The notes beneath the pieces are model-generated. The model saw nothing but the letters and a program-made list of their open reading frames with translations. It was not told the DNA's origin and made no database searches. A stretch of 64,000 bases of DNA from Verrucomicrobiaceae bacterium E54 (lineage in GTDB: Bacteria > Verrucomicrobiota > Verrucomicrobiia > Verrucomicrobiales > Akkermansiaceae). The position numbers and the translations under genes were made by a program. The stretch spans positions 116,545 through 180,544 of the forward strand of contig JAKZES010000005.1 of the NCBI GenBank assembly GCA_022548915.1, in the 5' to 3' direction. Of the stretch, positions 54,151-62,512 are shown in pieces; within the stretch, counting starts at the first letter, position 1, and each line of letters begins with the position of its first letter.

Positions 54151-55578
54151 ATGTCCCTCGCCACCCAACCCATCCGCGACCTGCGCCGGCAGCTCACCGC
54201 CGGTGAAATCCGGCCTTCCGACATTCTCGACGACCTCGCCGGAGCGATCGAGTCAAGGGAGCCGGCGCTTGGCGCCTATCTCTCCTTCAAGCTCGATGCG
54301 GCGAAGCAGGCGGCTGATGAAGCCGATCTCTCGCTTCCCCTCGGCGGCATCCCGATTGCCCTCAAGGATAACATCAACGCCCGCGGCGAGCCCTGCACCT
54401 GTTCCTCCCGCTACCTGGAAAAGGGCTACGTTTCGCCTTACGACGCCACCGTCACCGCCAAGCTCAAGGCCGCCGGGGCGATTCCCTTCGGCCGCCTCAA
54501 CATGGACGAGTTCGCGATGGGCTCGTCGACCGAAAACGCGGCGCTGGGCAGGACCGTCAACCCGCACGCGCCTGACCGCATTCCCGGTGGCTCGTCCGGC
54601 GGATCCGCCGCGGCGGTCGCCGCCGGCACCGCGGTGGCGGCCCTCGGTTCCGACACCGGCGGCTCGATCCGGCAACCGGCGTCCCATTGCGGTGTGGTCG
54701 GCCTGAAGCCGTCCTACGGCCGGGTTTCCCGCTATGGACTCGTCGCCTTCGCCTCCTCCCTGGACCAGATCGGACCCCTGACCCGCAGCGTCGACGACTC
54801 GGCGGCCATCCTGCAGGCAATCGCCGGCCACGACCCCTCCGACTCCACCTCGCTTGACAGCGAGGTTCCGGATTTCAGCGCCCAACTCGACGCCGGGGTT
54901 TCCGGGCTCAAGCTCGGGCTTCCCAAGGAATACTTCGGAGAGGGCATCGAACCCGCCGTCCGCGCCTGCGTCGAAGCCCGGGTCAGGGAACTCGAAAGCC
55001 AGGGAGCCGAGATCGTCGAGATCTCACTGCCGCACACCGAACACGCCGTTGCCACCTATTACATCATCGCCCCGGCGGAGGCCTCCTCGAACCTGGCCCG
55101 CTTCGACGGCATCCGCTACGGCCACCGCAGCGCCAACCCCGATGACCTTCTGGACCTCTACAAGAAGTCCCGTGAGGAAGGTTTCGGCCCCGAAGTGAAG
55201 CGCCGCATCCTGCTCGGCACCTACGTCCTTTCATCCGGCTACTATGACGCCTTTTACAACCGCGCGCAGAAGGTCCGCACGCTGATCCGCCGGGACTTCA
55301 GCGAGGCCTTTGAGAAGGTCGATGCCATCCTTTCCCCGGTCGCCCCCTCCCCCGCGCGCCGGATCGGCGGGAACAGCGATGATCCGCTCAAGGAATACCT
55401 GTCCGACATCTACACCATCGCCGCCAACCTCGCAGGCATCTGTGCCATTTCGGTCCCGGCAGGAATGGTGGAAAGCGATGGAGCCCAACTCCCCGTCGGC
55501 CTCCAGATCCTCGGCCCCCACCTCGGCGAAGCGACCCTGCTGCGCGTCGCCAAGGCCGCCGAGGTGGCGCAAGGCTGA
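54151..55578 (+). CDS. gatA: GatA, amidase subunit of the aspartyl/glutamyl-tRNA amidotransferase
   Basis: Liberates ammonia from glutamine to convert misacylated Glu-tRNA-Gln or Asp-tRNA-Asn. The 475-residue amidase has the Ser-cisSer-Lys triad: Lys72 (IALKDN), Ser148 (IPGGSSGGSAA) and Ser172 (TGGSIRQPAS). Its stop TGA lies in the loop of a family B hairpin, so the last residues VAQG are encoded by the repeat's GTGGCGCAAGGC arm. The start ATG at 54151 is 8 bp after gatC. Confidence 0.96.
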   Translation: MSLATQPIRDLRRQLTAGEIRPSDILDDLAGAIESREPALGAYLSFKLDAAKQAADEADLSLPLGGIPIALKDNINARGEPCTCSSRYLEKGYVSPYDATVTAKLKAAGAIPFGRLNMDEFAMGSSTENAALGRTVNPHAPDRIPGGSSGGSAAAVAAGTAVAALGSDTGGSIRQPASHCGVVGLKPSYGRVSRYGLVAFASSLDQIGPLTRSVDDSAAILQAIAGHDPSDSTSLDSEVPDFSAQLDAGVSGLKLGLPKEYFGEGIEPAVRACVEARVRELESQGAEIVEISLPHTEHAVATYYIIAPAEASSNLARFDGIRYGHRSANPDDLLDLYKKSREEGFGPEVKRRILLGTYVLSSGYYDAFYNRAQKVRTLIRRDFSEAFEKVDAILSPVAPSPARRIGGNSDDPLKEYLSDIYTIAANLAGICAISVPAGMVESDGAQLPVGLQILGPHLGEATLLRVAKAAEVAQG

Positions 55579-55614
55579 GCCTTGCGAGAGTTGTGCGAAG
55601 CTCCTGCTTCGCAC
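55564..55614. repeat. Family B palindromic element, copy 2, overlapping gatA
   Basis: Two hairpins: CGCAAGGC-TGA-GCCTTGCG (55568-55586), whose loop is the gatA stop codon, and GTGCGAAGC-TCCT-GCTTCGCAC (55593-55614). The lead-in GTGGCGCAA is the same as in the copies at 17577 and 56129-56153 (reverse strand). Confidence 0.83.
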
Positions 55615-55646
55615 CCGCGACGAACCGATTTCCAGGAAAGATCTGT

Positions 55647-56060
55647 TCAAGGAAGCGTCAGCGCCGCTTCAACCTCAAAGGGGACCCTGATCGCAAGATA
55701 GACTCCAAAACCCTGAATGAGCGTGCCGATCAGGAACGCGATCTTCTGCCGGATCCGATAGTCTTGGCGCAACACATGCACTGCCAACCCGATGAGCACC
55801 ATCCCACTCACTCCTCCTAGATAAAGGAGCGTAAGTGGCCACCCGGCAAGACTGCCATCCAGAACGCGGTCACCGGGTTCCCACCTGTAGACAAGAAGCG
55901 CGTGTATCCAAAGCGTTCGGGCAATCACCACATAGCACGCCACCAGCGCGACTCCGAGATTCTCCGTGACCGGCTTCCGGCGGGAAAAACTAAGGGCCAT
56001 GAAGAAGCCGACGGCGCCAACCAACCCGAGTTGTTGGATCAGGGTTTGGCCGATCGTCAT
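55647..56060 (-). CDS. Small membrane protein of unknown function
   Basis: A 137-residue protein with four hydrophobic segments: LGLVGAVGFFMALSF, VALVACYVVIARTLWIHALL, LTLLYLGGVSGMVLIGLAV and IAFLIGTLIQGFGVYLAI. No motif. Its codon use appears somewhat less G+C-rich than the neighbours. It has no operon partner; the next gene on the strand begins upstream beyond a family B hairpin. Confidence 0.55.
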   Translation of the reverse strand: MTIGQTLIQQLGLVGAVGFFMALSFSRRKPVTENLGVALVACYVVIARTLWIHALLVYRWEPGDRVLDGSLAGWPLTLLYLGGVSGMVLIGLAVHVLRQDYRIRQKIAFLIGTLIQGFGVYLAIRVPFEVEAALTLP

Positions 56061-56128
56061 GGAGATTGCCTACCATGGGTGCGGAGATTTCTCCATACCC
56101 ATAGTCCAAGCTGGAACTCTGAGCATCA

Positions 56129-56153
56129 CTCGCAAAGCTCAGCTTTGCGCCAC
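56129..56153. repeat. Family B palindromic element, copy 3, overlapping the SRPBCC gene
   Basis: CGCAAAGC-TCA-GCTTTGCG (56131-56149) with the GCGCCAC outer end; on the minus strand it reads GTGGCGCAAAGCTGAGC, so the SRPBCC stop TGA is in the loop. Same layout as the gatA copy. Confidence 0.8.
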
Positions 56154-56606
56154 CCCGAATCGCTTCACCAGCACCTCGCGACGGAAGCCGAAGATCCGCT
56201 CGAGCTTCCCGCGCACGAACACCGCGTGGGCGATCGCGCCGAGCGGACCCATCGGCAGCGCGTAGTGGACCAGGTCGTGCATGCGCGTGCCTCCTTCGAT
56301 GGCCTCGAAGTGGTGGCGATGATGCCAGAACTTGTAGGGACCGAAGCGCTGCTCGTCGATGAAGGCCACCCCCTCCTCCACCGCCTTGATCTCCGTCACC
56401 CAAGGGATCCAGATCCCCGGCGCCACCTTCACCTTGTAGGTGATGATCTGGCCCTCGTGCATCTCTTCCGAATGGAGCGTCTCGATCTTGAAGCCGAGCT
56501 CGTCCGGCGTGATCTCATCCAGGTTGCGGGGCGTCGAAAAGAAAGCCCACGCCTCCTCGATCGGAATCGGGAGGTCCTGGGTTTGCTCCAGCACGTGGAT
56601 CTTCAT
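56139..56606 (-). CDS. SRPBCC family (START-like) protein
   Basis: A 155-residue lipid/hydrophobic-ligand-binding fold protein. It begins MKIHVLEQTQDLPIPIEEAW, the usual first strand of the cyclase/dehydrase-type SRPBCC family, with TPRNLDEITP and the mid-part WVTEIKAVEEGVAFIDEQ, and ends FGVAQS, the last three residues being encoded by the family B hairpin that carries its stop codon. Ligand unknown. The ATG at 56604-56606 is preferred to a long in-frame extension overlapping the next gene. It follows the GGCT-domain gene on the same strand, 44 bp downstream. Confidence 0.83.
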   Translation of the reverse strand: MKIHVLEQTQDLPIPIEEAWAFFSTPRNLDEITPDELGFKIETLHSEEMHEGQIITYKVKVAPGIWIPWVTEIKAVEEGVAFIDEQRFGPYKFWHHRHHFEAIEGGTRMHDLVHYALPMGPLGAIAHAVFVRGKLERIFGFRREVLVKRFGVAQS

Positions 56607-56650
56607 GGCGCGGGAAAATGTCACCGGGCGGCCCGCCCGCAAGCGGAGCT

Positions 56651-57361
56651 TCAGTGATTCACGAGTTCGGAGAGGAACATCAGCGCGAAAAACAGCCAAA
56701 GAACCGCGCCTGCCAGCATCAATACCTGAAGCGGCTGGCCACGCTCGCGCCGCCGCAGTGCGACGACCCCGGCCCAGATGCCTCCGGCGCCAGCACCGAA
56801 CAACAGCAGGCACGCTGAGAGATCGGCATCCATGCCGAGACCCAATCGACCCGCGAAGCCCTGCATCGCCATGCCACCGAAGGGAATCGCCAGCAACCCG
56901 AGGCAGCCAAGGCCCGTGAACCACGACGGCTGGCGGGGCCGCTCAACGTCCAACCAGTCCCCCGTTTCGATTTCCAGCAATCCCTCGACAGGCTTCCGCC
57001 ACACCCAGACCCAGGCATCCACGTCATCCGGCAGGTCGTCCCAGGCGTCCACCTTGGGATCCAATCTCACGCGGATCCTCGCTCTCTCGTATTCCTCACC
57101 CCGCATGCTTCCCGGAGCCAGGCCCTCGAAACCGTCGAGCTTCGCGAGCAGTTGGGGTCCGACCCGATAGACGTCGCCAACGACTTCCACTCCCTCATCA
57201 TCCGGCACGAAACCCGGATACCAGGACACCTCGTAGAGCCTGCCCGTCACCAACCCGCGCCGGACCCACTCCGCACCCTTCATCCGGTGCTGGTTGGACG
57301 CCCCGATCCGGAGGGTTCCATACACGAAGACCCATTCCGAATCCGTGTCCATCCGCGCCAA
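56651..57361 (-). CDS. Gamma-glutamylcyclotransferase-like domain fused to a membrane tail
   Basis: A 236-residue protein. Residues about 8-125 are a GGCT/AIG2-like domain starting VFVYGTLRIGASNQ (the YGTL signature), with VGDVYRV and LDGFEG; the usual catalytic Glu of GGCT could be the Glu of FEGLAPG. Residues 140-236 hold three hydrophobic segments (GLGCLGLLAIPFGGMAMQGF, ACLLLFGAGAGGIWAGVVAL, LMLAGAVLWLFFALMFL). The membrane tail is unusual for the family. Transcribed before obg on the same strand, 12 bp away. Confidence 0.75.
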   Translation of the reverse strand: MARMDTDSEWVFVYGTLRIGASNQHRMKGAEWVRRGLVTGRLYEVSWYPGFVPDDEGVEVVGDVYRVGPQLLAKLDGFEGLAPGSMRGEEYERARIRVRLDPKVDAWDDLPDDVDAWVWVWRKPVEGLLEIETGDWLDVERPRQPSWFTGLGCLGLLAIPFGGMAMQGFAGRLGLGMDADLSACLLLFGAGAGGIWAGVVALRRRERGQPLQVLMLAGAVLWLFFALMFLSELVNH

Positions 57362-57373
57362 TCCGTGGTTCGT

Positions 57374-58420
57374 TCACACCTTGTATCCCACGCTCTCGTC
57401 GAGATACGCCTTCAATTCATCCAGGCCCTCTTCCATCTCGGCCGAAATCGGAATCACCTTCACCTTCGGGAAACGCGCCCGGAATACCGCGAGCTTCTCT
57501 TCCGCCCCCTCCAGGTCCATCTTGTTGGCGATCACGATCCACGGGAAGTCGCCGAGTTCCTCGTCATACTCCCGGACCTCCTTGCGCAGGATTTCCAGGT
57601 CGGAGATCGGCTCCCGGCCCTCGCTTCCCGCCATGTCGAGGACGAAGAGCAGCGTCCGGCAGCGGGTGATGTGACGGAGAAACTCATGACCGAGTCCGCG
57701 GTTCTCGTGCGCCCCTTCGATCAGCCCGGGAATGTCGGCGACCGTGCAGCGACGGAACCCGCCGAAATCCACGACCCCCACCACCGGCTGAAGGGTGGTG
57801 AAAGGATAGTTCGCGACCTTTGGCTTCGCCGCCGACAGCTTGCCGATCAGCGTCGACTTGCCCGCGTTCGGGAAACCAACCAGTCCGGCATCCGCAATGC
57901 GCCGCAGCTCCAGATAGAACACCCCCTGTTCGCCCTCGGTTCCCGGCGTGCTCTCCGTCGGAGTCTGATTGGTCGCCGACTTGAAATGCGTGTTCCCCTT
58001 GCCCGCGATCCCGCCCTCGCAAAGCACGAACTCCTGACCGTTCTCGGTCAGGTCCGCCACCGGCTCGAGCTCGATGCCCGCCTCGCTGCGCTCCATCGCG
58101 ACCGCCTCGCGGACGTCGTGTGCCGGGGCCCGATAAACCACCGTGCCCGGAGGTACGCGGCCGATCTTCGTCTTGCCCTTGCGGCCGGTGCGCTTGAAAC
58201 GGCTGCCGTGCTGACCGTCCTCGGCGATCAGCTTCGGATCGAAGTGATACTGCCGCAGGTTGTCGGTCGAGGGATCGACCACCAGCACGACATGACCGCC
58301 GTCGCCGCCGTCACCGCCGTCGGGTCCTCCGCGCGGAACAAACTTCTCCCGTCGGAAGGAAACGTGGCCGTTTCCCCCGTCACCGGCCTTGGCGAAGATG
58401 CGGATGTGATCGATGAACAT
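57374..58420 (-). CDS. obg: GTPase Obg (CgtA), ribosome-associated
   Basis: Essential GTPase in 50S subunit maturation and the stringent response. The 348-residue protein has the glycine-rich Obg fold (GPDGGDGGDGGHVVLV), the P-loop GFPNAGKST (182-190), switch II ADIPGLIEGAHENRGLG, NKMD and a C-terminal end without the extended OCT domain. The ATG at 58418-58420 is chosen; the in-frame extension to 59104 runs antisense through the MATE gene. It lies 26 bp downstream of the MATE gene on the same strand. Confidence 0.95.
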   Translation of the reverse strand: MFIDHIRIFAKAGDGGNGHVSFRREKFVPRGGPDGGDGGDGGHVVLVVDPSTDNLRQYHFDPKLIAEDGQHGSRFKRTGRKGKTKIGRVPPGTVVYRAPAHDVREAVAMERSEAGIELEPVADLTENGQEFVLCEGGIAGKGNTHFKSATNQTPTESTPGTEGEQGVFYLELRRIADAGLVGFPNAGKSTLIGKLSAAKPKVANYPFTTLQPVVGVVDFGGFRRCTVADIPGLIEGAHENRGLGHEFLRHITRCRTLLFVLDMAGSEGREPISDLEILRKEVREYDEELGDFPWIVIANKMDLEGAEEKLAVFRARFPKVKVIPISAEMEEGLDELKAYLDESVGYKV

Positions 58421-58446
58421 GCTTATGAACGGTCGAGTTGCGCGAA

Positions 58447-59871
58447 TCAGACGCGGGCGTCCAGCCATTTCCCACGGAAGTGCTGGCGCGCGAAGATCGC
58501 TGCCTGGCAAACGAGGTCCAGGCTCAGGATGATCCACACCGCAAGCAGGCTCGCCAGTCCGAGGTGCTGGGCCACCGCCAGCACCACGATCCGGAAGAAG
58601 ATCATGCTGCCGAAGGAGTAGCGGATGACCATGGCGGTGGCCCCCGCGCCCCGCATCGAGGTCTTGAGGACGATGCAACTCGCGAAGAAGGGCTGGGTGA
58701 GCGCGCAGACGATGAACAGCGGCGCGGCAAGACCGACCAGCTCCACGCTGCCGGGTGCCACCAGACCCACGACCTGCCGGCCGCCCAGCACGAAGAACAC
58801 ACCCATCGCCGTCATGATCACGAGGGCGACGCGCCAGCAGAGCCTCACCGCCTTCACCGCCATTTCCTTCGATCCGGCGCCCAGGTACTGACCGGCCAGG
58901 GCCGCCGCCGCCGTGGCGATGGCAAACCCCGGCAGGAAGGACATCGACTCGACGCGAATGGCGAGGATGTGCGCTCCCAGCGCGCCCTCCTGCGGGAGCG
59001 AGGCGATCACCCGGACTCCATAGGCGTGGATCGCCCACATTCCGGCAATCTCCAGCGCCTGGGGTGCGCCCACCCTGACGATCCGCTTCAGCGTGCCCGC
59101 ACACGGGGCGAGCGTCCGCCTCGACCAGTGCAGCGCATCCTCACCTCCGCGCACCAGCAGGGTGACCACGATCAATCCGCACGCCCAGCCGATCACCGTG
59201 CCCGCCGCGATCCCGGTGATCCCCCGGCCTCCGAAAGGCTCCGGGCCGAAGACCAGCAACCAGCTGGCCAGCATGTTCACGCCGTTCACCGTGACCATGC
59301 CGATGAAGGGCGTGCGCGTATCCCCGGATCCGCGCAGCGCGGCGTTGATGGCGAGCATCGCTCCGCTGAAGGGCCCGGAGAAGGCGAAGACCCGCAGGTA
59401 TTCGCTCGCAAAGGCCGCCGACGAAGGACCGAGTTGCATCCACCGGATCAGGGCATCCCCGCCGAGCAGCAGCACGGTCATCGAAATCAGTCCGGCCCCC
59501 AGGCCCAGCCAAACGCCCTGCCCCATGCCCCGGCGGGCAAGCTCGTGATCGCCCGCGCCGGTTGACCGCGAGACCAGGGCCATCACCCCGGTGGCCACCG
59601 CGATCTGCAGGATATTGAAAAACCACGCGACGTAGCCCCCGAGTGCCATGGCATCGAGCACCGCGACCCGGTCGCCGACATCGGCCATGCGGCCGGCAAT
59701 GGTCAGGTCGGTCATGCCCACCGCAAAGGTCATGACCTGCTCGAGCAGCGGCCACACCGCGAGGATGGCGACCTGCCGGGGCAGCGACAGCCCGGCAAGC
59801 CGGCCGCCGAGGAGCCGTTCTTCGGCCACTCCACGCTGGCTTGCTTCGGCGCTTCGTCCCGGCTTCGGCAT
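58447..59871 (-). CDS. MATE family efflux transporter
   Basis: A 474-residue exporter with 12 hydrophobic segments in two similar halves. It shows MTDLTIAGRMADVG near helix 1, GLIVVTLLVRGG after the first six helices and VLKTSMRGAGATAMVI in the second half. Drives out cationic drugs or dyes with Na+ or H+. The ATG at 59869-59871 (MPKPGRSAEASQRG) is preferred: the in-frame GTG at 59934 lies inside a palindromic element. The gene is divergent from yqgE, with 240 bp between them that are mostly the family D element. Confidence 0.87.
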   Translation of the reverse strand: MPKPGRSAEASQRGVAEERLLGGRLAGLSLPRQVAILAVWPLLEQVMTFAVGMTDLTIAGRMADVGDRVAVLDAMALGGYVAWFFNILQIAVATGVMALVSRSTGAGDHELARRGMGQGVWLGLGAGLISMTVLLLGGDALIRWMQLGPSSAAFASEYLRVFAFSGPFSGAMLAINAALRGSGDTRTPFIGMVTVNGVNMLASWLLVFGPEPFGGRGITGIAAGTVIGWACGLIVVTLLVRGGEDALHWSRRTLAPCAGTLKRIVRVGAPQALEIAGMWAIHAYGVRVIASLPQEGALGAHILAIRVESMSFLPGFAIATAAAALAGQYLGAGSKEMAVKAVRLCWRVALVIMTAMGVFFVLGGRQVVGLVAPGSVELVGLAAPLFIVCALTQPFFASCIVLKTSMRGAGATAMVIRYSFGSMIFFRIVVLAVAQHLGLASLLAVWIILSLDLVCQAAIFARQHFRGKWLDARV

Positions 59872-59910
59872 CAGGAGGCGGACCCTGACCCAGCCCGGCC
59901 CGCCCGGCAA

Positions 59911-60040
59911 GGACCGCGCGACGCTGTCGCGCACCGAAACACCTTGAGACCTCCATTTCCCAGAACCGTCGGAACCATCATCACGACATCAACCGGATCA
60001 TCTCCCTGATGCCGCCGCACGCGACGGCGTCGCGCGGTCC
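59911..60040. repeat. Family D palindromic element
   Basis: A perfect 14-bp inverted repeat, GGACCGCGCGACGC (59911-59924) and GCGTCGCGCGGTCC (60027-60040), frames a 130-bp element; each arm is also a hairpin (CGCGAC-GCT-GTCGCG and CGCGAC-GGC-GTCGCG). It lies between the divergent MATE and yqgE genes. Confidence 0.83.
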
Positions 60041-60111
60041 TGCCCAATCCAGTTCTTCAGCCAACTCCACTCTTCCCTCGGACGCATTCCGGGTTAGTTT
60101 GTCATCGAACG

Positions 60112-60660
60112 ATGTCCGACGCGCAAATCGAACTCACCGGAAACCTGCTGCTCGCCACCCCGGCGCTGCGGGATGGAATCTTTGACCGCTCCGTCATCCT
60201 GCTGGCCGATCACTCGGCGGACGGCGGGGCCTTCGGCCTCATTCTCAACCAGCCCACCGGCCACGAGGTCAGCCACTTCCTCAACAAACCCGAGTTCGAA
60301 GCCCTCGCCCGCATCCCGGTTCACGTCGGTGGCCCGGTGTCGCGCGAACAACTGACCTTCTCGGCCTTCTGGTGGAATCCGAAGGACGGTCTCCACTGGC
60401 AGATCCGGCTGCCGGCGGCCGAGGCCATCCAGCGCACCCGGCAACCCGGCGTCCTGGTCCGCGCCTTCATCGGCTACTCCGGCTGGACCGAGGGCCAGCT
60501 CGAGAACGAGCTCCGCCACCAGTCGTGGATCACCGCGAAGCCCGGCCCCAACCTGCTCGGAAAACCCCACGACCAGGAGCTGTGGGCGGACATCCTCAAG
60601 TCGATGTCGCCCTTCCACCGCCTCCTTGCCGACGCCCCCGCCTCGCCGGAGCTCAACTGA
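60112..60660 (+). CDS. yqgE: YqgE/AlgH family protein
   Basis: A 182-residue soluble protein of the YqgE (DUF179, AlgH) family. It starts with GNLLLATPALRDGIFDRSVI, followed by GAFGLILNQPTGHEV, HVGGPVSREQL and YSGWTEGQLENEL, all family landmarks. Biochemical role unknown; AlgH affects alginate and other phenotypes in Pseudomonas. It ends 8 bp from the convergent yraN. Confidence 0.93.
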   Translation: MSDAQIELTGNLLLATPALRDGIFDRSVILLADHSADGGAFGLILNQPTGHEVSHFLNKPEFEALARIPVHVGGPVSREQLTFSAFWWNPKDGLHWQIRLPAAEAIQRTRQPGVLVRAFIGYSGWTEGQLENELRHQSWITAKPGPNLLGKPHDQELWADILKSMSPFHRLLADAPASPELN

Positions 60661-60668
60661 CAGCGAAC

Positions 60669-61055
60669 CTACGAACCGAAGGCGTTCTCGACGCGGTGGA
60701 CCTTCGGCTTCTCGCCCTCGAGCAGGATCACCTCGATCACGTCGAAGCGCCACGGGATCTCGCGGGTCCGGAGCTGCTTGAGCCATTCGTTCGCACCGCG
60801 ACGGATCAGCGCCTGCTTCTTCTCCCCGACCGCATCGAGCGGCCGCCCGAAGTCGGTCCGGGTGCGGGTCTTGACCTCGGTGAAAAGCAGCACACGGCCC
60901 TCCCGCGCCACCAGATCCACCTCGCCCCCGCCCGGCGCCCGGAAGTTCTGATAGAGCACCTTCACGCCACGCGCCCGCAGCCAGTCGCGCGCGATCCTCT
61001 CGCCCAGTTCCCCGATCGCCGCCGAGTCCAGGCGCGCCCCATCAGGCGTCGTCAA
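60669..61055 (-). CDS. yraN: YraN/UPF0102 family endonuclease-like protein
   Basis: A 128-residue protein with the restriction-endonuclease-like core: IGELGERIARDWLRARG, YQNFRAPGGGEVDLVA (Glu/Asp), and LLFTEVKTRT (E-x-K). The usual family length (about 120) fits the TTG start at 61053-61055, which overlaps the rnhB stop region by 14 bp; a longer in-frame start at 61169 would run 130 bp inside rnhB. The position right after rnhB is the conserved family context. Confidence 0.88.
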   Translation of the reverse strand: MTTPDGARLDSAAIGELGERIARDWLRARGVKVLYQNFRAPGGGEVDLVAREGRVLLFTEVKTRTRTDFGRPLDAVGEKKQALIRRGANEWLKQLRTREIPWRFDVIEVILLEGEKPKVHRVENAFGS

Positions 61056-61665
61056 GCGGCAGCACCTGTTGAGCAACGGGCTGAAACGATCGACGATGTA
61101 TGCGGCAAGGCCCATGGCGGCGCAGTGCTTCGAGATGCGCCTTCGTACCATAGCCCTTGTGACGCTCAAAGCCGTAAGCCGGAAACTCCTCCGCCGCCTC
61201 GAGCATGTGCCGGTCGCGCGAGACCTTGGCGATGATGCTCGCCGCGGCGATCGACAGCGACAGGCCGTCGCCCTTGACCACCCCGTCGTGCGGAAGCGGG
61301 AAGCCCTTCACCGGGAGGCCATCGATCAGACAAAAGTCCACCGTCACCCCCAGGGCCTCCACCGCCCTCGCCATCGCCGCATGGGTCGCGCGCAGGATGT
61401 TGATGCGGTCGATCTCTTCGGGTCCGGCAAAGGCCAGACCCCAGCGGATCGACGGGTCGGTGGTCAACTCCTCGTAGAGCCTCTCCCGTTTCGCCGCCGA
61501 CAGCCTTTTCGAGTCGTTGAGAACCTCGGAGTGGAAGTCGTCCGGCAGGATCACCGCCGCGGCCGCCACGGGGCCGGCCAGGGGGCCCCTGCCCGCCTCA
61601 TCGATTCCCGCGACGATGCGCAGGCCGCGGGATCGACAGGCGGTTTCAAGGGAAAGGTCGGGCAT
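61042..61665 (-). CDS. rnhB: Ribonuclease HII
   Basis: Removes single ribonucleotides and RNA primers from DNA. The 207-residue protein has VAGIDEAGRGPLAGPV (Asp22, Glu23), LNDSKRLSAAKRE, the CLIDGLPV acidic residue and SIIAKVSRDRHM, in family order. It lies 6 bp after the CAP-domain gene and overlaps yraN at the 3' end, suggesting one transcript. Confidence 0.95.
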   Translation of the reverse strand: MPDLSLETACRSRGLRIVAGIDEAGRGPLAGPVAAAAVILPDDFHSEVLNDSKRLSAAKRERLYEELTTDPSIRWGLAFAGPEEIDRINILRATHAAMARAVEALGVTVDFCLIDGLPVKGFPLPHDGVVKGDGLSLSIAAASIIAKVSRDRHMLEAAEEFPAYGFERHKGYGTKAHLEALRRHGPCRIHRRSFQPVAQQVLPLDDA

Positions 61666-61671
61666 CGGCCC

Positions 61672-62256
61672 TCAGAAAATCCCGAAACGACCGTTCATGC
61701 CCATCTCGGAATGCACTTTGTTGCCGAAAATCTGGGTCGCATAGACGTAGCCGTCCGGGGCGACATAGACGCCGATGCCGGTCGCGCTCCAGTCGTGCTT
61801 CAGGTTGTAGACGTGCTTGCTCGACCCGACCCAGGCCTTGGTCAGCTCCGACGGGATGTTCCCCGGGATCATGCCACCGGCGACGTTTTCGGCACAGTGG
61901 CCCAGGCCATAGCGCCTCTCGGCAAGCATTGCCCGTTCCTCGAAGCCGAAGTGCGAGATGTTGTCGGAGCCAAGGGAGAACTTGCCGCGGTTCCGCGCCA
62001 TGAACTCGCAGTGGCGGCGGGCCATGGCATCGAGACCGGCATGGCGCGGGATCGGCGCTTTTCCAATCGAGGCGCGATACTCGTTGAGCGAACGCTCCAG
62101 ACGGTCCGCCATGTCCGAGGACGAGCGCGCCGATGATTCGGCGGCTCCCGAAGACGCCGACATCGGGATGCGGGTGGTATCGAGGCTGGACGAGCAGGAG
62201 GCCAGCAGGGCGAGGGATCCGACCATGGCCAAGCGGAAAGCAGGGAGGAGATTCAT
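61672..62256 (-). CDS. CAP (SCP/PR-1) domain lipoprotein
   Basis: A 194-residue exported protein. The N-terminus (MNLLPAFRLAMVGSLALLAS) ends in a lipobox-like LASC, followed by a Ser-rich linker. Residues about 60-190 form a CAP domain: LNEYRASIGKAPI, AMARRHCEFM, GLGHCAENVAGG and W-containing SKHVYNLKHDWSATGIGVYV, with the expected His/Glu cavity residues. Function not known; CAP proteins bind lipids or act as peptidases. The ATG at 62254-62256 is preferred to the one at 62307, since the signal peptide starts there. Confidence 0.82.
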   Translation of the reverse strand: MNLLPAFRLAMVGSLALLASCSSSLDTTRIPMSASSGAAESSARSSSDMADRLERSLNEYRASIGKAPIPRHAGLDAMARRHCEFMARNRGKFSLGSDNISHFGFEERAMLAERRYGLGHCAENVAGGMIPGNIPSELTKAWVGSSKHVYNLKHDWSATGIGVYVAPDGYVYATQIFGNKVHSEMGMNGRFGIF

Positions 62257-62512
62257 TGGTTTGAGGAATGGTTCCAAGGCCAAGGATCGGCCTCTTGATA
62301 GCGACAATCGTGAAAAACTACAGGTATTTTAAAAATAATGTGATTTTCATCATCACACCCTCAAAAACATCGGGGTCGCCTGATTTCCAGCCATTTCCGC
62401 ACCCAGATCCGCGGGAATCAGCGGTATCGAAGAAGCATTTACCCTGCGGCGTTGCTCTGCGCAGGATTGCCCCGCCGACCGGCAGCCGGTCCGCCCCTCA
62501 TCGATCCGAACC
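62257..62512. promoter_or_regulatory. A+T-rich divergent promoter region
   Basis: A 256-bp gap between the CAP-domain gene and uxaE. The stretch 62310-62370 (CAGGTATTTTAAAAATAATG and neighbours) is the most A+T-rich of the window, suitable for promoters on both strands. A TTGATA lies at about 62292. No gene was found. Confidence 0.45.

Noticed and set aside
59872..59934. Upstream GTG start for the MATE gene
   Set aside because: The GTG lies in the family D element; the ATG at 59871 is a better start.
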